The position numbers were made by a program, and so were the translations under genes. Of a stretch of 14,700 nucleotides of DNA, positions 8,001 to 13,176 are shown in pieces (positions within the stretch are counted from its first letter, which is position 1; every line of letters starts with the position of its first letter). This stretch comes from Oscillospiraceae bacterium. GTDB lineage: Bacteria; Bacillota; Clostridia; Oscillospirales; UBA929. The notes under the pieces are model-generated. The model was given only the letters and a program-made list of their open reading frames with translations. It had not been told where the DNA came from and made no database searches. The stretch is taken from the NCBI GenBank assembly GCA_031271325.1, contig JAISVY010000065.1, positions 1 through 14,700 of the forward strand. The letters are read 5' to 3'.

Positions 8001-8842
8001 GCTGATGCCTTGCGGATGGTGTCCAAAGAAGCGTTCAGCTCCTTGAGTTCCCGCGACTTGGCGTATTCCGCGATGTACCCGAACGAATTAGCCCCGGTTT
8101 CCAGCCCGTAACGGCTGCAAATAACGAAGCTGATGGACTCGGCCTCCGTTTCCTCGACGCGGCGGCTCTTGGGTTCGCTGTCCTCTGCGGCGAGGGAGCG
8201 GTCATGTATAGTCGCGTGGGCGATTTCGTGAACGACGGCGCTGACGGTCTGGACTTGGCTCATGCCGTTTCGTATCGCTATCCTGTCGCCGAAGTAGCAG
8301 GTTCCATCCGTATTAGGCGGCATATCCTCAAAGACAATCGGCAGGGGCGATACGGCGCGCAGCGCATCCATGAACAGCTCATACCGCTCCACGTCGCCCG
8401 TTAGCGGTTCAACGAGAGCAGGCAGCGGCTCTCCGTCTGTCTGCTCGTAGGCGAACACGTTGACCGTCTTGAAGCCCACGCGCCCTAAACTCGTCAGCGT
8501 TTCCATCACCGGCTGGCCATTTTCGTCCAGTACGGGCTTTTTGGTCACAGGGTCGATTTTCTCAAACTCCTTTGTCTCGCCGCCGCGTGGTATGGGCGCT
8601 AAAATCTTGATGCCGTGTTCGCCCTTTTTGACCTGGCGGTTGAAGTTGTTCTTCCAGCTTAGGTAGGACGCCACCCGCGTCGCGGAGGGGTACTGCATAT
8701 GGATGAGAAGTACGTTGCGGCTGGAGTAGTTGTGAAAACGGCTCATGGTTTGCAGGTACGCGGCGTATTTGTCGCTCTGGAACAGGTCTTTCACGCCTTG
8801 CTCCAGCTTTGAGGTCAAATCACGGACTGTTACGTCCGGCAT
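5084..8842 (-). CDS. Polyvalent ICE protein: ArdC-like ssDNA-binding domain, HExxH metallopeptidase, LPD-like modules, YodL
   Basis: This 1252-residue protein is the typical large antirestriction-type protein of Firmicute ICEs. Residues 1-130 are an ArdC-like ssDNA-binding domain (NVLLIHMQYPSATRV, VKKGEHGIKILAP). A zinc metallopeptidase motif HEIAH is at 205-209, with a likely third ligand in the EETEAESISFV segment downstream. A charged coiled-coil-like stretch lies near 487-525 and an LPD25-like region (GKNPVLELFKLYGVEIPLR) near 530-610. Residues about 629-795 and 796-957 are two tandem copies of one module. About 999-1050 is an LPD-like segment (YPDNTESMVF), and about 1078-1185 is a YodL domain (SVSDVIVLQW, VDSFGFKELP). 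Proteins of this kind are thought to travel with or protect incoming DNA; that is family knowledge, not shown here. I chose ATG 8842 over the in-frame ATG at 8872 because AGGAGG (8852-8857) is 9 nt upstream and the longer start falls in terminator sequence. Confidence 0.9.
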   Translation of the reverse strand: MPDVTVRDLTSKLEQGVKDLFQSDKYAAYLQTMSRFHNYSSRNVLLIHMQYPSATRVASYLSWKNNFNRQVKKGEHGIKILAPIPRGGETKEFEKIDPVTKKPVLDENGQPVMETLTSLGRVGFKTVNVFAYEQTDGEPLPALVEPLTGDVERYELFMDALRAVSPLPIVFEDMPPNTDGTCYFGDRIAIRNGMSQVQTVSAVVHEIAHATIHDRSLAAEDSEPKSRRVEETEAESISFVICSRYGLETGANSFGYIAEYAKSRELKELNASLDTIRKASAELIDGIDKQYQAFAKERGIDLSVVADEVGAEQNLNMPDDIVNNDPPKAEEVPAAEQEAPPPPPAPSLPDILAGYARNAQVRDPRQIGLTILMPLLFEDGNLNRAAKRSRVKVEPLIGKYEMFSREMGTPPYATNYLYLMSASGYLVQLGESERLKDLTEQRIDAFILDAATRLDRQLAEPTEWADFAAAAILNRINDAEAHNVPVREMREAERQAEREAQQESDRRLAIEKEQILNARIDEIAKAVETGKRINVAYDAGEHRGKNPVLELFKLYGVEIPLRTQGWVNSRLATIDGDSYSYYKQNSSKPSSVFMECLHKLRLAVKHTPIEQKRGLPAPQQSTEKPEVKDILEHELYKKFAAMFPEFMDGEYDTLRLEAEHAKPLELEWVFGDTVSIAHTYELNGEPAFEPLVLLKVNSAEKTMTASMLEITQPQRIDVVDSGGRVNLEMQRNINSFTSQWLDRAAKQRFRPVEAAYAVDEHGNASKAGLTSEKIVKVKFDAEGRPVLPELGSKPQNTAAHRLFEKLSGLFPDFAEGKYSYMRLEAQGYEPLSLEWLGVDRFSMMHTYTMNGDLMYDPMITFTADHEARTMTAVEFEQSMPPLYQRVTEDNGDGLSVDGNGNQRNVSGLQRQIDDFASDWFKNLAEQGHMPVKAHLVIGEDEEVAVTFDTDGNVIMPEAEPEAQEPPVPAKPNLMFPDPTITPAQRDEYGYTESSMHPLNREKALELFDEGKTVYMLYPDNTESMVFEREEIIAFTEDGGLCGIEHADWQHSGDFKTQAILSGFREDAKESDLLFGSESKFGIYQIPDYIDFYRDVRFAPIRELEAQGLTPNRNHYKLVYTAPLNQAFFNGMLPDHNRTLEAVFAKFQDNRPADFTERSVSVSDVIVLQWRGEVSAHFVDSFGFKELPSFTGNEREKAAEPTLSQNETRSKRAEQQRPAPKAPQTLLGELAEAKKAIEKGSPPNNHKPNEREV
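5217..5242. repeat. Dispersed 26-bp dyad repeat, copy 2
   Basis: This copy differs from 3483-3508 at one base (5229, T in place of A), lies 1734 bp away, and keeps both 7-bp dyad arms. On the minus strand it encodes TLSQNETR (residues 1201-1208) of the ArdC/YodL protein, in the linker after the YodL domain. The reading frame through the repeat is the same in both genes. Confidence 0.7.
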
Positions 8843-8851
8843 GGCGTTGGT

Positions 8852-8857
8852 CCTCCT
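8852..8857 (-). promoter_or_regulatory. Ribosome binding site deciding the ArdC-gene start
   Basis: GAAAGGAGG is followed by 9 nt and the ATG at 8842. It starts only 13 nt after the T-tract of the terminator at 8871-8906, so no promoter fits between them. Confidence 0.75.
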
Positions 8858-8870
8858 TTCAGGGCATAAC

Positions 8871-8906
8871 AAAAAACGCCCGCCTATGACAAGTCACGGA
8901 CGGGCG
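8871..8906 (-). terminator. Intrinsic terminator between the 524-aa gene and the ArdC gene
   Basis: On the minus strand CGCCCG (8901-8906) pairs with CGGGCG (8877-8882). The stem continues inward with wobble pairs and one mismatch to GAC-UU-GUC, and is followed by six U residues (8871-8876). It lies 23 nt after the stop of the 8930-10504 gene. Confidence 0.8.
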
Positions 8907-8929
8907 CGTGTTATGCGGATTATTAGTGT

Positions 8930-10504
8930 TTACAGTTCCTTGTCGCCGCGCTTCTTAGCCGACGGTTTGTCTTTTGGCGCGGCGTTAAGGGTCGCCGCTT
9001 CCGCTTTGGCGTCGTTCAGCTCGTCAAGCAGAGATTGCGGCTTCGGCGGCTTGTCGCGATCTGGAGCGGATGCTTCCATTTGCGGCGGCTCACTGTAGAG
9101 GAAAAGTTCGTTCTCGCCGGGAACGTATAGCTTGCCGTTCTCAATGCACCTGAAAATATCCGCCGTATTGCCGCCCGACGCTTCATAGAATGAGTCGATG
9201 GAATACGCGGCGTCGGTTTTCTTCCAGTCATATGCGGATATACCGAGAGAAAAGTCTGACGCCATATTTCGCATGGCGTACTGTGCGTCGTTCTTCCAGG
9301 GGCGGGAATCGCCCGTGAGCGGCCTGACGGTCTCGCCGTCCATGAATTGGCGCACGGGTTTGAAGTGGTAGCCGCCGTATTCAAACACACCGGGTTCTTT
9401 CAGCGCTTCGCGGAGGGCGAGTTTGTCTCTCGCCCATTGCGGGAGCTTGGTTTCGTCGGCGACACCCTCGATTTGAAAACGCCCGTAGCAGACAATTTCG
9501 CCGGTGTACAGTTCGGTTCCGAACACCGTTCCGCCATTCCTGCCCGGACGTGCGCCGCTTCCGTGTGTGCATACCAGCAGTTGGCTGTCTGCATACCGAT
9601 ACTCCGGCGACAGTTCGTTCGCCTTGACAATAACCGTTTTTCCTTTGAAGTCCATATTGTCGCTGTCTGGCAGGCAAGACTCCGCTTTGAGGGCGGTCGA
9701 ATCTACGCCGTTCCGCCTGCGGGACTCTCGGGTCATTTCCAGAGCTTTGACAAGCTCGGACTGGCGGGCTGTAAACTCCCGCATCGCCGAAAGATAGTCG
9801 GGAAACGCAGAGTGGTGGTAATCCTCACCGCCCTCTTTGTTGCATACAAGGAATGGCGACGGGGAGTCTGTACTCTCCGAAAGGATGACCGAGATTCTCC
9901 CGATGTCAACGTGCTGCTTTTCAGAGAACAGATACCCGTCAACCATTCGCAGCCCCGGTTTGAGTTCAGAGGGAGGAAGTATTCTTCGCAGACGGGCATT
10001 GATGTCGTTTTCGATATAGCGGACCGCTTCAAGCGCCAAGTCCTCGTTAAAATACCAGTCTGGATTGTCGGTCGTCATCTTGTAGGGACACATCTCGGAG
10101 AGCGCGGCAAGCGGGCGTTTAATCGTGGCGAGGTAGTCAGTTTCCTTTTGCGAGAACTCGCCGATATTGACCTCGAAGAAGTTGTACATGGCTCTTGATT
10201 CTTGCATTTCCGTTTGGTCGGAATATTGGTTGCATTCAAACTCCGCGTAAAGCCGCGCACACAGAACTTTGTCATAGACAGACGGGAAACTTCCTTTTGC
10301 GAAGTCTGCGCCGGTAAAGCTCACAGCATATGGGTCACGTTCTCTCAGCTTCTCCAGTAACCCAACGGCGCTTTCGGCAGGCTGGGGGTAGTGGACATCC
10401 CAACTGCCGTCATTGTTTCTGGCGATAATAAACGGTAATGACCTGTCTCCATCGCTGACGAAAGGCACAATTTCGTCAATTATCGCACTGAAATCTTTAT
10501 CCAT
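8930..10504 (-). CDS. ICE accessory protein, 524 aa, function unknown (possible DUF3848-like N-terminal region)
   Basis: I do not recognise a function. Three regions can be seen. Residues about 60-180 are helical and charged, with a possible distant likeness to DUF3848 (VYDKVLCARLYAEFE, YLATIKRPLAAL). Residues about 286-375 (PEYRYADSQLLV, PQWARDKL) and 374-475 (EYGGYHFKPVRQF, GDSRPWKND, NGKLYVPGENELF) are segments I associate with large ICE proteins of gut Clostridia. The tail has SLLDEL at 491-496 and a Lys/Asp-rich end like that of the ArdC protein. No signal peptide or membrane segment is visible, so it is probably cytoplasmic. ATG 10504 is preferred: GGGGG lies 11 nt upstream, whereas the in-frame GTG at 10513, which would overlap the upstream stop as GTGA, is only 2 nt from it. 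The gene ends at a terminator. Confidence 0.85.
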   Translation of the reverse strand: MDKDFSAIIDEIVPFVSDGDRSLPFIIARNNDGSWDVHYPQPAESAVGLLEKLRERDPYAVSFTGADFAKGSFPSVYDKVLCARLYAEFECNQYSDQTEMQESRAMYNFFEVNIGEFSQKETDYLATIKRPLAALSEMCPYKMTTDNPDWYFNEDLALEAVRYIENDINARLRRILPPSELKPGLRMVDGYLFSEKQHVDIGRISVILSESTDSPSPFLVCNKEGGEDYHHSAFPDYLSAMREFTARQSELVKALEMTRESRRRNGVDSTALKAESCLPDSDNMDFKGKTVIVKANELSPEYRYADSQLLVCTHGSGARPGRNGGTVFGTELYTGEIVCYGRFQIEGVADETKLPQWARDKLALREALKEPGVFEYGGYHFKPVRQFMDGETVRPLTGDSRPWKNDAQYAMRNMASDFSLGISAYDWKKTDAAYSIDSFYEASGGNTADIFRCIENGKLYVPGENELFLYSEPPQMEASAPDRDKPPKPQSLLDELNDAKAEAATLNAAPKDKPSAKKRGDKEL

Positions 10505-10509
10505 GCGTA

Positions 10510-10803
10510 TCACAGCCCCCTTTCCGGCGACGGCTCGCGCCCGTCAACGGGCGCGGCGTTGCGCTCGGCCTGCGCCCTGTAGTATTCCAACTGCTCCCGC
10601 ATTGTTTTGGCCTCGAAGTCGTCTTTTCCACCCCAATCAGCTATGCTGCTTGGGGACCCCGGTTTCGGTATGTTGTTACCCAAGATGCCGTCGATCTGAT
10701 TATAATTACCCTCGACGCTCATCTCCGCGTTCCGCAGATGGTTCACTTCATCGAGCAACGAAAAATCGCGCCCTTGCCGCTGGCGCGTATAGTTTTGCCT
10801 CAT
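10510..10803 (-). CDS. Small DUF4316-like ICE protein, 97 aa
   Basis: The 97-residue product has FSLLDEVNHLRNAEMSVEG and NYNQIDGILGNN near its start, a pattern I associate with DUF4316 proteins, which occur alone or joined to YodL domains in CTn-type elements. The rest is hydrophilic, with a possible short coiled coil (MREQLEYYRAQAE) and a Pro/Glu/Arg end. Its function is unknown. The ATG is 4 nt after the preceding stop, with GGGGGC 8 nt upstream; its stop is 5 nt before the next ATG. The DUF4316 assignment is from memory of the motif and is moderate only. Confidence 0.75.
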   Translation of the reverse strand: MRQNYTRQRQGRDFSLLDEVNHLRNAEMSVEGNYNQIDGILGNNIPKPGSPSSIADWGGKDDFEAKTMREQLEYYRAQAERNAAPVDGREPSPERGL

Positions 10804-10807
10804 ATTA

Positions 10808-11017
10808 TTAAGCCCCCTGTTTTTTGACTGGTATGATGTAGCCCTCCGGTGTAAATACGCCGCCCTCGGCCAGAGCGAGCCTGCGCCCGTATTCGGCGCG
10901 GTCCATCCGGCGCTTGGGCGGCACGATGGCGGTATGGGGATTGCCGAGAAAAGCGATGCCCAAATCCTCCGGCGTTCGGATATGCGGATAACGTCTGTAT
11001 TCTTGTTGTCCGTTCAC
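10808..11017 (-). CDS. Small basic hypothetical protein translationally coupled to topB
   Basis: This 69-residue protein starts at a GTG (11015-11017) that overlaps the topB TGA stop as GTGA. GGAGG lies 8 nt upstream inside the topB end, a clear coupling arrangement. The sequence is basic and soluble, with YPHIRTPEDLGIAFLGNP, then PPKRRMDRAEYGRRLALAEGG, and a C-terminal GYIIPVKKQGA. I do not recognise a family. The basic charge and coupling to a topoisomerase suggest a nucleic-acid-related or TopB-partner role, but that is inference. Confidence 0.75.
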   Translation of the reverse strand: MNGQQEYRRYPHIRTPEDLGIAFLGNPHTAIVPPKRRMDRAEYGRRLALAEGGVFTPEGYIIPVKKQGA

Positions 11018-13059
11018 TTTTTAACCCTCCCCGCCGCAAACTCCAAGCGAAAATTGACATAGCCGTCCTCGGTATCGTCCAGCAAGACAGTCGCGTCATA
11101 CTTCTTGCCGGTTTTCTCCGAGTGCAGACCTTTCAAGCTGGCGCGCCCGTCTTTGAGCAGAGCGGTAACGATGGCGGCGGTCAGCGGCTTTTTCTTCGCT
11201 GTCCAGAACTTGCTCGCTTTCCAAATCTTGAAGCCGCAATCCCGCTTGTCGCAAAAGAAGCCTTTTTGCCCCTCGCGGATCGGCGAGCCGCAGCGCGGGC
11301 ATTTGCCAAGTTCCGGCGCGGCTGATTTTCTCGCGTCGGGAAAGAGCGCGGTAAAATCCGGCTTGGGGGTTTTGTTGGAGAGGACAATGGACCGCGTAAA
11401 GTCGGCGATGCCGCCCATGAACTCCGCGCCGTCAAGCTCGTTACGTTGCACTTGCAGGAGCTTATGCTCCCAATCTGCGGTCAGTTTGGCGGAAGTGAGA
11501 GCGTCGGGCAGTACCGCGATGAGTTTCTTGCCCTTGTCGCTGGGGATGAGGTTCTTTTTCTGGCGCTCCACATAGCCGCGCTTAATCAGGGCCTCCAGAA
11601 TCCCGGCGCGGGTAGCGGAAGTACCCAACCCTTTTCGCTCGGCGTCGTCGGGCATATCTTCCGCACCCGCCGTTTCCATTGCTTTGAGGATGGTGTCCTC
11701 GGTGTAATGCGGCTTTGGTTTCGTGAAACCCTCCCGGACTGTTACCGCCGCGCTGTCAAAAGTCTGGCCTTTAGAGAGCGGCGGCAGGCCGGAGGAATCC
11801 TCGTCCTCGTTGTCGTCGGCGCTTTCGTCCGTTTTCCAGCCGGGTTCAAGAACCGTCCTGCCTTTGGAGGTGAAGCTGTTCCCGCCACAGTCGAACGTGA
11901 CCGTAACTGCCTCATAGACATGCTTGGGTGATACGGCTTCAACCAGCCGCCTGCGGATAAGTCCGAATATTCCACGCTCACCGGTGGGCAGCGCGTCAAT
12001 ACTAGCGTTCAGGCTCTCCAGCGTCGGGATGATGGCGTGGTGGTCGGATACAGCACCGACGATACGGTCAATGTCCGGCGTAAAGCCGGTTTCGCCGAGA
12101 ATTTTCATCACGGTATCGCGCATGTCGGCGGTGATGTATTTCGAGTCCGTGCGTGGATAGCTGACAACTTTCTTTTCGTACAGGGACTGGACGTAATCCA
12201 GCGTTTCCTGTGCGGTGTAGCCGAGTACGCGGTTAGCGTCGCGCTGCAAGGTGGTGAGGTCGTAGAGTTTGGGCGGCGCGACCGTCTTTTTGACGCGCTC
12301 AACCTCTGTGACCGTGGCCGTCTGTCCGTCGCAGGCGGCGGCTATCACGTCGGCGTCGGCGCGGCTTTTGAGTTTCTCGCCGTTTGCCGCAAGGCCGGAT
12401 AAATCAAGGGTCGGAGTGTAGAACGGCTCCTTAACGAAGCCTGCGATTTCCGCTTCGCGCCTAACGAGCATGGCGAGGGTCGGAGACTGAACGCGCCCGA
12501 CGTTTGCCGTGACGCCGTAAAGGATGGAGAACAGGCGTGTACAGCTTATCCCGCAGAGCCAGTCCGCCTTTTCTCGGCAGCTCGCGGCGGCAAAAAGGCT
12601 GTCATAGTCCGCGCCGTTTTTCAGGTTCGTGAAGCCGTCCTTGACCGCCGCGTCCTCCATAGACGAAATCCAGAGCCGTTGAACCGGCTTTTTGCATTTG
12701 GCGTGTTCATAGACGAGCCGGAAGATGTTTTCGCCCTCACGTCCTGCGTCGCAGGCGTTTACCACATACTCCACATCGGGACGGTTCAGCAGCTCTGTCA
12801 GGATTTTGAGCTGGGCCGCTTTGTCCTTTGCCGGAACGTGTTTCCATGTCTGCGGCACGATGGGCAGATCGGCGTAACGCCATTTGGCGTACTGCTCGCC
12901 ATAGAATTGGGGCGGGGCCAATTCCAGCAGATGCCCGAAGCAGTAAGCTACAATGTAGCCGTTGCCGTGAAAAAAACTGTCCCCGCGCTCTTTCGCACCG
13001 AGGACGGCAGCATAAGCCTGTGCTTGACGGGGTTTTTCACAAATTACAAGTTTTGGCAT
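11014..13059 (-). CDS. topB: DNA topoisomerase III (type IA), ICE-encoded
   Basis: The 681-residue protein has the type IA layout: an N-terminal Toprim domain starting LVICEKPRQAQAYAAVLG, with the acidic DAGREGE motif at 104-110, and the catalytic Tyr at 301 in SYPRTDSKY. A C-terminal zinc ribbon begins at Cys587 (CPRCG, then FFCDKRDCGF). Length is normal for ICE/plasmid TopB. It cuts and passes single strands, and in conjugative elements is expected to resolve transfer or replication intermediates. ATG 13059 was chosen because AGGAGG (13067-13072) is 7 nt upstream and the Toprim sequence begins there; the in-frame upstream start at 13101 would lie within a terminator hairpin. It opens the compact cluster of minus-strand genes, and its stop overlaps the next start. 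Confidence 0.96.
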   Translation of the reverse strand: MPKLVICEKPRQAQAYAAVLGAKERGDSFFHGNGYIVAYCFGHLLELAPPQFYGEQYAKWRYADLPIVPQTWKHVPAKDKAAQLKILTELLNRPDVEYVVNACDAGREGENIFRLVYEHAKCKKPVQRLWISSMEDAAVKDGFTNLKNGADYDSLFAAASCREKADWLCGISCTRLFSILYGVTANVGRVQSPTLAMLVRREAEIAGFVKEPFYTPTLDLSGLAANGEKLKSRADADVIAAACDGQTATVTEVERVKKTVAPPKLYDLTTLQRDANRVLGYTAQETLDYVQSLYEKKVVSYPRTDSKYITADMRDTVMKILGETGFTPDIDRIVGAVSDHHAIIPTLESLNASIDALPTGERGIFGLIRRRLVEAVSPKHVYEAVTVTFDCGGNSFTSKGRTVLEPGWKTDESADDNEDEDSSGLPPLSKGQTFDSAAVTVREGFTKPKPHYTEDTILKAMETAGAEDMPDDAERKGLGTSATRAGILEALIKRGYVERQKKNLIPSDKGKKLIAVLPDALTSAKLTADWEHKLLQVQRNELDGAEFMGGIADFTRSIVLSNKTPKPDFTALFPDARKSAAPELGKCPRCGSPIREGQKGFFCDKRDCGFKIWKASKFWTAKKKPLTAAIVTALLKDGRASLKGLHSEKTGKKYDATVLLDDTEDGYVNFRLEFAAGRVKK

Positions 13060-13066
13060 TCGGATT

Positions 13067-13072
13067 CCTCCT
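13067..13072 (-). promoter_or_regulatory. Ribosome binding site of topB, abutting a terminator T-tract
   Basis: AGGAGG lies 7 nt before the ATG at 13059. The T-rich tail of the upstream terminator (13073-13085) ends at the base next to it, leaving no room for a promoter. Confidence 0.8.
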
Positions 13073-13117
13073 AAAAACAAAAATACCCCCGAACCTCTCA
13101 AATGAGCCGTCCGGGGG
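13073..13117 (-). terminator. Intrinsic terminator 2 upstream of topB
   Basis: On the minus strand CCCCC (13113-13117) pairs with GGGGG (13086-13090). Further pairs and an inner CTC/GAG stem complete the hairpin, with a short internal mismatch. TATTTTTGTTTTT follows, a strong U-tract. Confidence 0.82.
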
Positions 13118-13128
13118 CGCTATGGGGT

Positions 13129-13167
13129 AAAGCAGGGGGCGCACAGCCGAAGCCATGCGCCCCCTGC
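13129..13167 (-). terminator. Intrinsic terminator 1 after the Cna_B protein gene, UUCG-capped
   Basis: A perfect 12-bp stem (13132-13143 with 13156-13167, GCAGGGGGCGCA on the minus strand) extends by two wobble pairs and two GC pairs to a C(UUCG)G tetraloop, about 16 bp in all. Only three U residues follow. It starts 9 nt after the stop of the 13177-14700 gene and stands 11 nt before terminator 2. Confidence 0.75.
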
Positions 13168-13176
13168 GTGAATCGT

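Noticed and set aside
9347..10198. 283-codon plus-strand open frame
   Set aside because: It is antisense to the 524-aa gene and shows no family motifs or ribosome binding site; judged a shadow.
10505..10513. Alternative GTG start for the 524-aa protein overlapping the upstream stop
   Set aside because: The GGGGG ribosome binding site is only 2 nt from the GTG but 11 nt from the ATG at 10504.
10536..10555. 8-bp GC-rich inverted repeat near the 3' end of the 97-aa gene
   Set aside because: It has no U-tract and is short enough to arise by chance in GC-rich coding sequence.
11245..11256. Third partial match to the 26-bp dyad repeat, in topB
   Set aside because: Only about 12 bases match and the second dyad arm is missing; it encodes the conserved zinc-ribbon residues CDKR.
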